DNA from: Azospirillum cavernae
GTDB lineage: Bacteria > Pseudomonadota > Alphaproteobacteria > Azospirillales > Azospirillaceae
Assembly (NCBI RefSeq): GCF_003590795.1
Contig: NZ_QYUL01000001.1
Coordinates: 2,501-66,500, forward strand
Direction: 5' to 3'
DNA: 64,000 nucleotides
The translations under genes were made by a program, and so were the position numbers. Each line of letters opens with the position of its first letter. Position 1 is the first letter of the stretch. The notes below the pieces were generated by a model, which had not been told where the DNA came from, searched no databases, and was given only the letters and a program-made list of their open reading frames with translations. This document shows, in pieces, positions 9,227 through 18,832 of this stretch.

Positions 9227-10239
9227 AAGCCCTCCAGCACGATTTTGCCGCGCGCCTTGCCGGTTTCGATCAGGGCGTGCGCCCGCCGCAGGGTTTCGGC
9301 GTCGATCCGGCCCAGCGTTTCGGTCAGCGTCGTGCGCAAGGTTCCGTCATCGACCAGCCGCGACACTTCGGCCAACAGCGCGTGTTGGGCCGCCATGTCG
9401 GCGGTCTGGAACAGGGAGCGGGCGAACATCATCTCCCAATGCAGCGACACGGATTTCCGCTTCAGCAGGCGGACGTCGATCAGGCCGGGATCGTCGATCA
9501 GGCCGATGCGGCCCTGCGGGGCGACGATCTCGGCCAGCGCGGTGAAATGCTGGTCCGTGCCGGTGGTGACGAACACAGAATCCACACCGCTCAAGCCCAG
9601 CGCGCGGATTTGGTCGGGGATCGAGCCGGAATGGTCGATCACGTCGTGCGCGCCCATCTCCCGCGCCCAATCAGCCGTTTCGGGGCGGGAGGCGGTGGCG
9701 ATGACGCGGATCCCGGTCAGCCGCCGGGCCAATTGCACGGCGATGGAGCCGACGCCGCCCGCCCCGCCGACGATCAGCAGCGACCGTCCAGCCTCCGCCG
9801 TCGCGCCACGGCTCAGCCCCAGCCGGTCGAACAGCATTTCCCAGGCGGTGATCGCGGTCAGCGGCAGGGCGGCGGCTTCGGCGGCGGTCAGGCTTTTGGG
9901 CTTGGGGCCGACGATGCGCTCGTCCACCACATGATGTTCGCTGTTGGCGCCGGGACGGTCGATGGCCCCGGCGTAGAACACCGCGTCGCCGGGACGGAAC
10001 AGGGTGACGTCCGGCCCGACCGCTTCGACGGTTCCGGCGGCGTCGAAGCCCAGCACCCGCAAGGCGCCGTCGGCGGGCGCGGCGTTGGCGCGCAGCTTGA
10101 CGTCCACGGGGTTGACCGACACGGCGTCGATCCGCACCAGCAGGTCGCGCCCGGTGGGAACCGGGGTGTCGAGGGTGACGTCGATCAGGGAGTCGGGGTT
10201 GCCGATGGGCAGGGACGCGCGGTAGCCGATGGCCTTCAT
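9223..10239 (-). CDS. Zinc-type alcohol dehydrogenase-like / quinone oxidoreductase (MDR family)
   Basis: The 338-residue enzyme is a medium-chain dehydrogenase/reductase. The N-terminal GroES-like domain is followed by a Rossmann fold with the NADP-binding IVGGAGGVGSIAVQLAR segment around residue 155. The structural and catalytic cysteines of zinc enzymes are absent, so it belongs to the zinc-free quinone reductase/enoyl reductase-like branch even though databases often name it zinc-binding alcohol dehydrogenase family. It would reduce a quinone or activated double bond with NADPH in the cytoplasm. It faces the LysR gene tail to tail and may not be its target. The promoter would lie in the 220 bp before the small lipoprotein gene. 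Confidence 0.88.
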   Translation of the reverse strand: MKAIGYRASLPIGNPDSLIDVTLDTPVPTGRDLLVRIDAVSVNPVDVKLRANAAPADGALRVLGFDAAGTVEAVGPDVTLFRPGDAVFYAGAIDRPGANSEHHVVDERIVGPKPKSLTAAEAAALPLTAITAWEMLFDRLGLSRGATAEAGRSLLIVGGAGGVGSIAVQLARRLTGIRVIATASRPETADWAREMGAHDVIDHSGSIPDQIRALGLSGVDSVFVTTGTDQHFTALAEIVAPQGRIGLIDDPGLIDVRLLKRKSVSLHWEMMFARSLFQTADMAAQHALLAEVSRLVDDGTLRTTLTETLGRIDAETLRRAHALIETGKARGKIVLEGF

Positions 10240-10458
10240 GATGGGATCGCCTTTGGATCATGGGGGGATGGGGATGCCGCGCAGCTTGCCCCCGATAGGG
10301 CGATTTCAGAAATTCATAGTTTTTCTTTCATCCATCCGAATTTGCGATGAATGGATCTTTGTTTTTTGAATCCGTCGGCGGGGGGAATAATCGCGGACCC
10401 GACGTGTTTGCAGGGATGAGCGCCGCATTTTCCCGGCCCATTCATCAGGTTCACCGCC

Positions 10459-10719
10459 ATGCGTCCTGTCCCAGCCCGCGCCGTTCTTCGCTTCGCCGCC
10501 CTGTCCGCCTTGCTGGTCACGCTGGCGGGCTGCGTCCACCATCAGGGCGGCTATTATTCGGAATATCCGGCCTACCGTCCGCCGGTCGTCGTCGCCCGGC
10601 CTTATTACCGGGCGCCGCCCGCCGTGGTCTATGAGCGCCCGCGCTACGGCTATGATCGTCGGTGGGAGCATCATCACCGGCCCGGTTGGGGGCGATCGGA
10701 CGATCGGCGCCGCTGGTGA
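10459..10719 (+). CDS. Small Tyr/Arg-rich lipoprotein
   Basis: This 86-residue protein has a signal sequence with the lipobox TLAGC, so it should be lipidated after cleavage and placed in a membrane facing the periplasm. The mature part is short and rich in Tyr, Pro, Arg and His (for example YYRAPPAVVYERPRYGYDRR), with no known domain. It stands alone, divergent from the oxidoreductase gene, and a strong GC hairpin follows at 10741. Such small lipoproteins are common in alphaproteobacteria; a structural envelope role is a guess. Confidence 0.7.
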   Translation: MRPVPARAVLRFAALSALLVTLAGCVHHQGGYYSEYPAYRPPVVVARPYYRAPPAVVYERPRYGYDRRWEHHHRPGWGRSDDRRRW

Positions 10720-10740
10720 GCGCCGCGTGACGACAAAAAG

Positions 10741-10767
10741 AGGCCGGGCGCGATCAACGCCCGGCCT
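10741..10767. terminator. Bidirectional hairpin terminator between lipoprotein and porin genes
   Basis: A perfect 10-bp stem AGGCCGGGCG/CGCCCGGCCT with a 7-base loop. On the minus strand it is followed by CTTTTTG, giving a good intrinsic terminator for leftward transcription from the porin. On the plus strand the T tract is weak, but it lies 22 bp after the lipoprotein stop. Confidence 0.75.
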
Positions 10768-10908
10768 TCAGGTTAACCTCTCCCCAGGAGATTGCGAGAG
10801 GCTGGAGGACAACACCACGACGAGACGTTCATGAGCCGTCAAACTCATGGATGCGGTCCAGACCGACGCCGTCAGCCGAAGCTTGGGCGTCGCCCTGAAC
10901 CGCTGCGA

Positions 10909-10940
10909 CGACCGGCCCACGTCTCGAAACAGGCCGGTCG
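10909..10940 (-). terminator. Hairpin downstream of the porin stop
   Basis: A perfect 9-bp stem CGACCGGCC/GGCCGGTCG with a 14-base loop, 21 bp past the porin stop codon. It lacks a T tract, so it may protect the porin mRNA 3' end while the hairpin at 10741 terminates. Confidence 0.45.
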
Positions 10941-10960
10941 ATCCTCAAACAACCTTCCGC

Positions 10961-12106
10961 TTAGAAGGCCAGGTTGGTGGTGAACAGAACCACGTTGCCC
11001 TTGTCCTTGTTGGCGGCGACGTCGGAGTTCAGCTTGAAGTAATTGTATTCGCCGCCGACCGAGAAGCCCGGAGCGATGACGTATTTGGCGCCGACGACAT
11101 ATTGCTGGAACGAGTTCTTGCCCGCGACCGTCAGGCTGCCCGCGTCCTGCGCGCCGAGGTAGCTGGCGCCCAGCGTGACGGCGCCGGTGGTGTATTGCCC
11201 GCCGACGGTCCAGACATTCTGACCTTCGCGGCTGATCGCCGTCGGGGTGTTGGACCGCTTGGCGTAGCCGCTCTTGCCCGACCAGGCGTAGCTGCCGCCG
11301 ACCTTGAACCCGCCATAGCCGACCGACAGGCCGGCCATGGTCGAGGACAGGTTTTCGAAGGTCGCGGTCGAGGTGGAGGAGCTTTTCGCCGTGCCGCCCG
11401 AATAATACAGGCTGGCGCCCAGCGTCACGTCGCCGAAGGCCCCGGCGTAATTGCCGCCGACTTCGAAGATGTCGTTGTAGGCGCCGGTTTGCAGACCGTT
11501 GGGGGCGGCGGTCTTGCGGCGGTTGACGTCGGTGTTCTGGCTGTCGGAGTTGGGCTGATAGGTGGCGCCGAACTGGAAGCCGGAGAATTTCGGGGTCAGG
11601 TAGGTCAGGCGGCTGGCGTTGTTGCCGGAAATCAGCGTGCGCAGATTGCCGGCGGTGCCGGGCAGGTTGCCGCCGGTGCCGCCCAGGAAGGCCTGCATGT
11701 CGCCGTCGACGCCGCCGGTGCCCCAATCGGACGGGGCGATGATGGCGTATTCGTCGGACAGGCCGTTCTGCTGACCGGCGCTGACCGTGCCGAAGCTGCC
11801 GTTGGCGAAGATGTAAGCGCGGTCGCTGACGAGATTCCGGTTGGCGTCGGTGACGGTGCGGATGCGCCCGCCATACTCCAGACCATTGTCGGCCTTGGCG
11901 ATCGGGGTGATGACCAGACGCAGACGGTTGCGGAACTCGCTCGAACGCAGGCCGCTGTCGCGGTCCTGTCCGGTGACGCCCGCCTCAAAATACGCGTCGC
12001 CGCCGATGGTGACGTCGAACTTGGATTTGGACTGGGCAAGCGCCGGAGCGGCGCCGGCGGCGAAAGCGACGGCGGCGACGCCGCTCAAAAGAACCAGACG
12101 AGACAT
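10961..12106 (-). CDS. Gram-negative trimeric porin
   Basis: The 381-residue protein has a cleavable signal peptide ending APALAQ, then a mature chain of alternating aromatic and polar stretches typical of a 16-strand outer-membrane porin (KFDVTIGGDAYFEAGV at the start; ending in NVVLFTTNLAF with terminal Phe as Bam recognition signal). The central FGTVSAGQQNG turn resembles the constriction-loop approach of general porins. It would form a diffusion pore in the outer membrane. I start at the ATG at 12106 because GGAGG lies 8 bases before it; an in-frame ATG five codons upstream overlaps that site. The gene stands alone, with its promoter in the 130 bp before zwf's end. Pore selectivity is unknown. 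Confidence 0.88.
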   Translation of the reverse strand: MSRLVLLSGVAAVAFAAGAAPALAQSKSKFDVTIGGDAYFEAGVTGQDRDSGLRSSEFRNRLRLVITPIAKADNGLEYGGRIRTVTDANRNLVSDRAYIFANGSFGTVSAGQQNGLSDEYAIIAPSDWGTGGVDGDMQAFLGGTGGNLPGTAGNLRTLISGNNASRLTYLTPKFSGFQFGATYQPNSDSQNTDVNRRKTAAPNGLQTGAYNDIFEVGGNYAGAFGDVTLGASLYYSGGTAKSSSTSTATFENLSSTMAGLSVGYGGFKVGGSYAWSGKSGYAKRSNTPTAISREGQNVWTVGGQYTTGAVTLGASYLGAQDAGSLTVAGKNSFQQYVVGAKYVIAPGFSVGGEYNYFKLNSDVAANKDKGNVVLFTTNLAF

Positions 12107-12238
12107 ACAGTGTTCCTCCATGGGTGAAGCGCAGGGCGTTCCCTGCCACAGCCGTGACGGGCTGTTCCGTACCCGCGCCTTGGTCGCTGGACCGGCGCGA
12201 TGGTGTTTTTTGGTTGGGGTGGGGCCGGATGGCGGGCG

Positions 12239-13741
12239 TCACCCGCCGGGCCGGTCGTGGTCGTCGATCCAGGTCCGGCCGTCGCGTTCGATCAAGGCGA
12301 TGGCGGCGGACGGTCCCCAGGTTCCAGCGGTGTAGGGGTGCGGGCGGCGCGGGTCGCGCGCCCAGGCGTTCAGGATCGGCTCGGCCCAGGACCACGCCGC
12401 CTCCACCTCGTCGCGGCGCATGAACAGGGTCGGGTTGCCGCGCACGACGTCCATCAACAGCCGCTCGTAAGCGTCGGGGAAGCGGCTCTTGAAGGTCTCG
12501 GCGAAGCTGAGATTCAGCGCCGCCTCGCGCAGCCGCATGCCGCCCGGTCCCGGCTCCTTGGTCATCAGATGCAGGCGGATGTGCTCGTCGGGTTGCAGCC
12601 GCACGACCAGCCGGTTCGGCGCGACCGCCCCGCCGCCGACGGGGAAGATGCTGTGGGGAATCGGCTTGAAGGCGATGACGATTTCCGAAACCTTGGCCCC
12701 CAGCCGCTTGCCGCTGCGCAGGTAGAAGGGCACGCCCGCCCACCGCCAATCGCGGATCTCGGTCTTCAGGGCGACGAAGGTTTCGGTGGCGCTGTCGGCG
12801 GCGACCAACGGTTCGGACAGATAGCCCGGCACCGGCTGACCGTCGATGGCGCCCGCCCGGTACTGGCCGCGCACGGTCAGAGTCTCGACGTCGGCGTTCT
12901 CGATGGGGGCGAGCGCGCGCAGGATCTTCAGCTTCTCGTCGCGCACCGCGTCGCGGTCCAGCGTGGCGGGCGGGGCCATGGCGACCAGGCAGAGAAGTTG
13001 CAACAGATGGTTCTGCACCATGTCGCGCAACGCGCCGGAGCCGTCGTAATAGCCGCCGCGATTTTCCACCCCGACGGTTTCGGCCACGGTGATTTGCACA
13101 TGGTCGATCCAGGCGCTGGACCACAGCGGTTCGAACAGGGCGTTGGCGAAGCGCAGGGCCAGGAGATTCTGGACCGTTTCCTTGCCCAGATAATGGTCGA
13201 TGCGGAAAATCTGGGATTCGGTGAAGACCCGCCCGACCTCGTCGTTGATGCGGCGGGCCGAGGCCAGATCATGGCCCAGCGGCTTTTCCAGCACGACGCG
13301 CGAACGCGGGGTGATGGCGCCCAGATCGTGCAGGCGCTGGCTGATCGGGCCGAACAGATCGGGCGCGGTCGCCAGGTAGAACACCCGCACATGGTCGGGG
13401 CGCTGGTCCAGCGTCGCGCCCAGCGCCTCCCATCCCTCGCCGCTGCGGGCGTCCATTCGGGCGTCCACCTGGGCGTAGGACAGGCGCCGGGCGAAGGCGG
13501 TCCAGGCGTCGTCGGTCAGGCGGTCGCCGACATGCCGGCTCAACGCCTCCCACACCAGGGCGCGGTAGGCGTCGTCGCTCATCGCGCCGCGCGCGGCGGC
13601 GATGACGCGCCCTTCGGGCGGCAACTGGCCGTCCAGTTCGCGGTGAAACAGCGCGGGCAGCAGCTTGCGCATGGCCAGATCGCCGGTTCCGCCGAACACG
13701 ACATAATCGAAGGCCGAGATGTGGGAGGACGGTGAGGACAT
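12239..13741 (-). CDS. zwf: Glucose-6-phosphate 1-dehydrogenase
   Basis: The 500-residue enzyme oxidises glucose-6-phosphate to 6-phosphogluconolactone with NADP+, the entry to the Entner-Doudoroff and pentose phosphate routes. The nucleotide-binding VVFGGTGDLAMRKL lies at residues 14-27, and the catalytic signature RIDHYLGKETVQN is intact at about residue 180. Length matches the family. The usual partners pgl, edd and eda are not adjacent. The start ATG at 13741 lacks a clear Shine-Dalgarno sequence but no better start is seen. The gene is separated from the chemoreceptor by 172 bp. Confidence 0.97.
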   Translation of the reverse strand: MSSPSSHISAFDYVVFGGTGDLAMRKLLPALFHRELDGQLPPEGRVIAAARGAMSDDAYRALVWEALSRHVGDRLTDDAWTAFARRLSYAQVDARMDARSGEGWEALGATLDQRPDHVRVFYLATAPDLFGPISQRLHDLGAITPRSRVVLEKPLGHDLASARRINDEVGRVFTESQIFRIDHYLGKETVQNLLALRFANALFEPLWSSAWIDHVQITVAETVGVENRGGYYDGSGALRDMVQNHLLQLLCLVAMAPPATLDRDAVRDEKLKILRALAPIENADVETLTVRGQYRAGAIDGQPVPGYLSEPLVAADSATETFVALKTEIRDWRWAGVPFYLRSGKRLGAKVSEIVIAFKPIPHSIFPVGGGAVAPNRLVVRLQPDEHIRLHLMTKEPGPGGMRLREAALNLSFAETFKSRFPDAYERLLMDVVRGNPTLFMRRDEVEAAWSWAEPILNAWARDPRRPHPYTAGTWGPSAAIALIERDGRTWIDDHDRPGG

Positions 13742-13913
13742 GAGCGGGGTCCAGCGGCGCCGGTCGGACCGGCGTCGTCAAAAGGGTGAAGGCAAGGAGG
13801 GGGCGTTCCCCGCGCCAGCGACGGGCGGCCAGCGACGGGCGGGTTGGGTCAACAGGATGGAGCGCGGGAGGGAGCGCCGGGGTTGCGGGTCAGGTCCGCT
13901 GGGATGGGTTCCT

Positions 13914-15599
13914 TCAGGCGGCCTTCAAATCGCGCAGGAAGGCCGCGACTTGCGCCTTCATGCGGTTGGTTTCGTCCGACAGGGCTTGCGAGGAGGACAG
14001 AACCCGCCCCGCCGCCGCGCCGTTTTCGGCGGACGCCGCGCTGACGCTGGCGATGCTGGCCGCCGCCTCCTGCGTGCCGAGCGCTGTGGTTTGGATGGTG
14101 CGCGCGATGTCCGACGTGGCGGCGGATTGCTGTTCGACCGCCGCCGCGATGGCCCCGGTGACATGGTTGATCTCGTCGATGCGCTGGACGACGCGGGCGA
14201 TGACGGCCACCGATCCTTCGGTCGCGCCTTGCAGGGCGGCGATCTGCTGGATGATGTCGTCGGTCGCCTTGGCGGTCTGCTGGGCCAGGGTCTTCACCTC
14301 GGTGGCGACGACGGCGAAGCCCTTGCCGGCGTTTCCGGCGCGCGCCGCCTCGATGGTGGCGTTCAAGGCCAGCCGGTTGATCTGCGAGGTGATGCTGGTG
14401 ATGACGCCGACCACCTCGCCGATGCAGACCGACCGTTCGACCACGCTGGAAATCGCCGCGCTGGCCTGCGTCACCTCGTCGATGGCGACGCGGGTGCTGC
14501 GGGTCGATTGGCCGATCTGACGGCCGATTTCGCTGATCGAGGCGCTCAACTGCTCGGCGGACGCCGCCACGGTCTGGACGCAGCCCGACACTTGGGCGGT
14601 GGCCGAGGTGACGGTCGCGGCCTTTTCCGTGCCGACCGCCACGCTGTGGGCCAGCGCGTGGGCGACCTCGGCCATCTGGGCGGCGGCGTCGGCCATGCCG
14701 TGCAGCTTGTCGGACACCGCCGCGTCAAAGGATTGGGCGAGCTGTTCGATGGTCCGGGCGCGGGCCTCGCGGGCCAGCCGCTCGCCCTCCCGCTCGGCGG
14801 CCAGGCGCCGGGCGGTCAGCGCCGTCCCCTGCAACACCGCCGAGGCGCGGGCGATGTCGCCCAGTTCGTCCTTGCGGGCGGCGCCGAACAGCGTGATGTC
14901 CAGCGTCCCGTCGGCCAGCCGCATCAGGTCGCCGCCGATGGCCCGCACCGGGTTGGTCAAGCCCAGCTTGGCGACGATCAGGCCGAACAGCGTGCTCAAC
15001 AGGATGCCGCCCACCGCCACCGCCGCCATCGTGATCGTCAACAGGTGGCGCTGCTCCGCCGCCGCGTCGTTGATCTTGATGCCGTCGGTGTCGAGCGCGT
15101 CGGTGAAGCTCTTGATCTTGCGGTCCAGCTCGCTCACCAACTCGGTCGATTTCTGGACGGTGGCGACCAGCGTCGCGCGGTCCTCCTCCCGGCGGGAGTC
15201 CTTGGCCTTGCGGGCCTGCTGCATGGTTTGCAGGGCTTGGCCCATATAGGCGCGGTGGGCGGCGGTGATCGCGGCCAGCGCGTCCTCCGCCGCGACCATG
15301 CCGTTCAGCAGGGCGACCCGCTGGGCGAATTGGCGGCTGGCGTCCTGCAAGGCTTGCGCGGCTTCGGTGGCTTCCGCCGGGTTCATGCCCATCCGGTGCT
15401 CCGCCCGGTTCATCGCGACCAGATTGGTGCTGAGCCGCGCGCCGGTCTTGATGACGTCGCCGGACAGCGCGATGCGCTCCGCCGCCGATCCGATCTCCGT
15501 CATCCCAACCACGCCGATACCGCCGACGACGCCGCACAGCAGCGCCATCGCGGCGACGATGATGATGACTTTTCCTCTCATGCGAAGATTGGCCAGCAT
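13914..15599 (-). CDS. Methyl-accepting chemotaxis protein
   Basis: The 561-residue chemoreceptor has two transmembrane helices (about 10-34 and 178-205), a periplasmic helical domain of about 140 residues resembling a four-helix bundle, a HAMP domain, and a long cytoplasmic coiled coil. The signalling tip has [18 protein letters not shown] and the following [15 protein letters not shown]. It would sense a ligand and control CheA. The start at 15599 has GAAGGG 7 bases before it. No chemotaxis genes are next to it. The ligand is unknown. Confidence 0.93.
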   Translation of the reverse strand: MLANLRMRGKVIIIVAAMALLCGVVGGIGVVGMTEIGSAAERIALSGDVIKTGARLSTNLVAMNRAEHRMGMNPAEATEAAQALQDASRQFAQRVALLNGMVAAEDALAAITAAHRAYMGQALQTMQQARKAKDSRREEDRATLVATVQKSTELVSELDRKIKSFTDALDTDGIKINDAAAEQRHLLTITMAAVAVGGILLSTLFGLIVAKLGLTNPVRAIGGDLMRLADGTLDITLFGAARKDELGDIARASAVLQGTALTARRLAAEREGERLAREARARTIEQLAQSFDAAVSDKLHGMADAAAQMAEVAHALAHSVAVGTEKAATVTSATAQVSGCVQTVAASAEQLSASISEIGRQIGQSTRSTRVAIDEVTQASAAISSVVERSVCIGEVVGVITSITSQINRLALNATIEAARAGNAGKGFAVVATEVKTLAQQTAKATDDIIQQIAALQGATEGSVAVIARVVQRIDEINHVTGAIAAAVEQQSAATSDIARTIQTTALGTQEAAASIASVSAASAENGAAAGRVLSSSQALSDETNRMKAQVAAFLRDLKAA

Positions 15600-15693
15600 G
15601 GCGGAACCCTTCGGGTCATGGCCGCCCGTCGCCGCCGGAGACCAGAGGTCCGGCGGGGGAACGGCGCGTCGGTTGTGGGGGGAGTTTGGGAGG

Positions 15694-16866
15694 TTAGGGG
15701 GCGTCGTTCTCGTCGGCGGCCCGCCAAGCGCCCTCGACCCAGGTTCCCAGAACCTGAATCTCGGGGGTCAGCAGAACCAGATCGGCCTGATAACCCGGCG
15801 CGATGCGCCCCAGACGGTCGCCCAGGCCAAGGAACTCCGCCGGATGGCGGGACGCCATCGCCAGCGCGCTTTCCAACGGCAGGCCGAGCAGGTCGCGGCA
15901 GGCGCGCACGGCCCCGGCCATGTCGATGTCCGCCCCGGCCAGCGTGCCGTCTTCGGTTTCCAGCCGCCCGTTGCGGCGCAGGATGCGGCGGCCCTGAAGG
16001 ACGAATTCATCGACGTCCGTGCCGGTCGCCATCATCGCGTCCGTCACCAGCATCATCCGGTTCAACGGCTTGGCGGCGAGCGCGAGACGCAAGGTGGCGG
16101 GATGAACGTGAATCCCATCGACGATCAGCCCGCACCAACTGTTGGGGTCGAGCAGCGCCGCCGCGATCAGCCCCGGCGCCCGCGCCGTCAGCGGCGGCAT
16201 GGCGTTGAACAGATGGGTGAAGCCGCGCACGCCATGGGCCAACGCGTCGACCGTTTGCCGCCAATCCGCCGCCGAATGGCCCGCCGACAGCAGGATCCCG
16301 GCGGCGGCCAGACGGTCCAGCACCGCGCCGTCCAGCGTTTCCGGGGCCAGCGTCAGCAGCACGCGGCCAATCGCCGGATTCGCCGTCAGATCGGTCAGAA
16401 AATCCAAATCCTGAGGAGTCGGTGGACGGATGAAGCGCGGATCATGCACGCCGGGCCGCTGCGGGCTGATGAACGGCCCTTCGAAATGGACGCCCAGAAC
16501 GCCGCTGCCGGGGGTTTTCCGGGCGGCGATCACCGCGTCGGCGGCTTGGCGGAAGCGGTCGGCTGTGTCGGTGATGATCGTCGGCAACAGGCCGGTCGTT
16601 CCGTAGCGGCGGTGGGCGGCGGCGATGGTCCGCACGCCGGTTTGCGTCGGCTCGTCGTTGAACAGAACGCCGCCGCCGCCGTTCACCTGCACGTCGATGA
16701 AGCCCGGCGCCAGCAGGCTGCCCGGCGGCAGAATCGTCAGGGCGGCGCCCGTGGCGTCCAGCCCTGGCCCGACGGCGGCGATTCGGCCCTGGTCGATCAG
16801 CAGGTCGCAGCCCTCGACGATGGCGTCGTCGAGCAGCAGCCGCGCGCCCCGCAGCAGGTCGGCCAT
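15694..16866 (-). CDS. nagA: N-acetylglucosamine-6-phosphate deacetylase
   Basis: The 390-residue amidohydrolase removes acetate from GlcNAc-6-P to give glucosamine-6-P. Family motifs are present in order: [13 protein letters not shown], the metal-binding [26 protein letters not shown], the substrate loop IVDGIHVHP, and the catalytic Asp in LVTDAM. The start ATG at 16866 shares one base with the stop of the nagB-II gene (TGATG), so translation is coupled. It ends the leftward operon murQ-gntR-nagB-nagA. Confidence 0.96.
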   Translation of the reverse strand: MADLLRGARLLLDDAIVEGCDLLIDQGRIAAVGPGLDATGAALTILPPGSLLAPGFIDVQVNGGGGVLFNDEPTQTGVRTIAAAHRRYGTTGLLPTIITDTADRFRQAADAVIAARKTPGSGVLGVHFEGPFISPQRPGVHDPRFIRPPTPQDLDFLTDLTANPAIGRVLLTLAPETLDGAVLDRLAAAGILLSAGHSAADWRQTVDALAHGVRGFTHLFNAMPPLTARAPGLIAAALLDPNSWCGLIVDGIHVHPATLRLALAAKPLNRMMLVTDAMMATGTDVDEFVLQGRRILRRNGRLETEDGTLAGADIDMAGAVRACRDLLGLPLESALAMASRHPAEFLGLGDRLGRIAPGYQADLVLLTPEIQVLGTWVEGAWRAADENDAP

Positions 16867-17912
16867 CAGATCGTCTCCGTGACTTTGCGCAGGTTGGCGG
16901 GGGCGTCGGGATCCAGGCCGCGTTCGCGGGCGACGCGCCCGATGGCCATGTAGAAGCTTTGCAGGGCGGCCAGCGGCGCCGTCGCCGGGCCGACGTCGGG
17001 GACGGTCGGCAGGGTGACGCTGCCCGCGACGTCCGGCAGGGTGGTGAGAACCGGCCCGCCCAGCCCGACGATGCGTTCGACGATGTGCCGCGTCGTGTCC
17101 GCCGAGGCGTCGGGCTGGGACAGGGCCAGGACCGGGAAGCCCGGGCCGACCAGAGCGAGGGGGCCATGCAGCACCTCGGCGGCGCTGACCGCCTCGGCGT
17201 GCAGGCGGGAGGTTTCCTTGCACTTCAGCGCCATCTCGTTGGCGACGCCGAAGCCGGCGCCGCGCCCGACGATGTAGAGATCGTTGACGCGGGTCAGAGC
17301 TTGCAAGGGTGTGTGCCAATCCAACGTCGCGGCTTGGCGCAGCGTGTCGGGCAGGGCGGCGACCTCGGCCAGCAGCGCCGGGTTTTGGCTCCACTGCGCG
17401 GCCAGCAGCAGGAAGGACGCCATGGCGGCGAGGCAGGATTTGGTCGCGGCGACGCTCAACTCCGGCCCCGCCGACAGGGGCACGCACAGATCGCACAGGC
17501 CCGGCAGCGGCGAGTCCAGGTCGTTGACGAAGCCCAGGACGATGGCCCCCGCCGCCCGCGCCGAGCGGGTCAGGCTGAGCAGATCCGGGCTGCGCCCCGA
17601 CTGCGACACGACGATGAACAGCGCGCCCTTGACGCGAAGCTGACGGTCGTAGATCGAGGCGATGGACGGGCCGACCGAGGCCACCGGAACGTCCAGATGG
17701 GTTTCGATCAAATATTTGCCGTAAAGGCTGGCGTGGTCGGAGCTGCCGCGCGCGCAGGTGACGACGACGGGGGGCGGCGAGGCCCGCAGGCGCTCGCCCA
17801 ATGCGGCTAGGGCGGGGGTGGCGTGGGCGACCAGGCGGGTGATGGTGTCGGCGGACTCGGCGGCCTCGAAGGCCATGCGCGGGTCGGATCCGGAAAGGAT
17901 GAAGGACGTCAT
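16866..17912 (-). CDS. nagB-II: SIS-domain glucosamine-6-phosphate deaminase, NagB-II type
   Basis: The 348-residue protein consists of two SIS domains like the isomerase half of GlmS, without the glutaminase half. Visible motifs are TCARGSSDHAS, IVVSQSGRSPD, the ATKS segment, and VGRGAGFGVANEMALKCKE. In proteobacteria lacking classical NagB, such proteins next to nagA deaminate glucosamine-6-P to fructose-6-P. The position between nagA and a GntR regulator supports that. Its ATG overlaps the stop of the regulator gene (ATGA). A less likely option is an AgaS-like sugar isomerase. The symbol follows the family name and is inferred from motif and context. Confidence 0.88.
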   Translation of the reverse strand: MTSFILSGSDPRMAFEAAESADTITRLVAHATPALAALGERLRASPPPVVVTCARGSSDHASLYGKYLIETHLDVPVASVGPSIASIYDRQLRVKGALFIVVSQSGRSPDLLSLTRSARAAGAIVLGFVNDLDSPLPGLCDLCVPLSAGPELSVAATKSCLAAMASFLLLAAQWSQNPALLAEVAALPDTLRQAATLDWHTPLQALTRVNDLYIVGRGAGFGVANEMALKCKETSRLHAEAVSAAEVLHGPLALVGPGFPVLALSQPDASADTTRHIVERIVGLGGPVLTTLPDVAGSVTLPTVPDVGPATAPLAALQSFYMAIGRVARERGLDPDAPANLRKVTETI

Positions 17913-18745
17913 GAACCGGCCTCGCTGTCGTGTCGGCTGGGTATGGGAGGGGCGGAGAGTTGCAGCTCCACGACGAAGTCGTAGGCGTCTCCCCGGTAGG
18001 AGGACCGCACCAGCTCCACCATGCCGCCGGTGGGCAGGAAGGTGCGGCGTTCGATGTGCAGCGCCGGGCTGCCGGGCTGGGTGTCCAGCAGCCGGGCCTG
18101 GTCTTCGGTCAAAGAGGTGGCGCTCAACCGCTGGAGCGCCCGGTGCGGGATGTGGCCGCGCGCCCGCAACACGTCGTAGAGCGACCCGCTGACCGCGCCG
18201 GGGTCGGGCAGAAAGCGGCTGGGCACCACGGAATTTTCAATTGCCATGGGAACGCCGTTGGCCAAGCGGATGCGGCGCAACCGGCTGACCCGTTCGCCCA
18301 GCGACAGGCCAAGGATCAACGCCTCGTCCGACGACGCCGTTCCGGTGGTGCGGTCGAGCCAGACCGACCCGGCGGTCAGGCCGCGCGACTGCATGTCCTC
18401 GGTGAAGCTGGTCAGCACCGACAACGGCTGTTCGACGCGCGGCGGAGCGCTGACGAAGGTTCCGGCCCCCTGGCGTTGCTGCAACAGTCCTTCGTCGGTC
18501 AGCGATTGCAACGCCTTGCGCACGGTGACGCGCGACACGCTGAAGCGTTCGGCCAGATCCCGTTCGGCGGGCAGGGCGTCCCGGTCGTTGATCGCGCCGC
18601 CGATGATGAGCTGACGCAGATGCTGGGCCAACTGCATGTAAAGCGGCAGCGCCCGCGCCGACGAGACGGCCTGATTGTCGAACAGCGGTTCGACGATGGC
18701 GGCAGGGGCGGCGGCAGGGGCGGCGTTCCGGGCAGGGCTACGCAT
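17909..18745 (-). CDS. GntR/HutC-family regulator, probable NagR/DasR-like
   Basis: The 278-residue regulator has an N-terminal winged helix (about residues 35-100, with ALPAERDLAERFSVSRVTVRKAL) and a C-terminal UTRA effector domain (about 120-265). NagR and DasR of this family sense amino-sugar phosphates such as GlcN-6-P. The start ATG at 18745 has GGAG 8 bases before it, and the motif TTGGTCTTATG, also found before murQ, lies immediately upstream at 18757-18767 on the minus strand. It overlaps the nagB-II start by 4 bp. It probably represses this locus and itself until the sugar phosphate appears. Confidence 0.9.
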   Translation of the reverse strand: MRSPARNAAPAAAPAAIVEPLFDNQAVSSARALPLYMQLAQHLRQLIIGGAINDRDALPAERDLAERFSVSRVTVRKALQSLTDEGLLQQRQGAGTFVSAPPRVEQPLSVLTSFTEDMQSRGLTAGSVWLDRTTGTASSDEALILGLSLGERVSRLRRIRLANGVPMAIENSVVPSRFLPDPGAVSGSLYDVLRARGHIPHRALQRLSATSLTEDQARLLDTQPGSPALHIERRTFLPTGGMVELVRSSYRGDAYDFVVELQLSAPPIPSRHDSEAGS

Positions 18746-18756
18746 GGCGGCGACTC

Positions 18757-18767
18757 CATAAGACCAA
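18757..18767 (-). promoter_or_regulatory. Candidate GntR/NagR half-site before the regulator gene
   Basis: TTGGTCTTATG on the minus strand is an exact 11-base match to a sequence in the murQ-transporter control region (19751-19761). It sits just before the Shine-Dalgarno sequence of the regulator gene, where bound protein could block expression. NagR and DasR recognise TGGTCTAGACCA-like sites, so the half-site fits the family. Function is inferred. Confidence 0.5.
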
Positions 18768-18832
18768 ACAGGCGACGGGCGCCAAGCCGACGAAACGGGC
18801 GCTCAGAGAACGGAGGCTCAAAGAACGGACTC

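Noticed and set aside
15694..17496. A single long protein joining nagA to upstream sequence
   Set aside because: The extra N-terminal part lies inside the nagB-II gene in another frame; the ATG at 16866 has a ribosome site and gives the family length.
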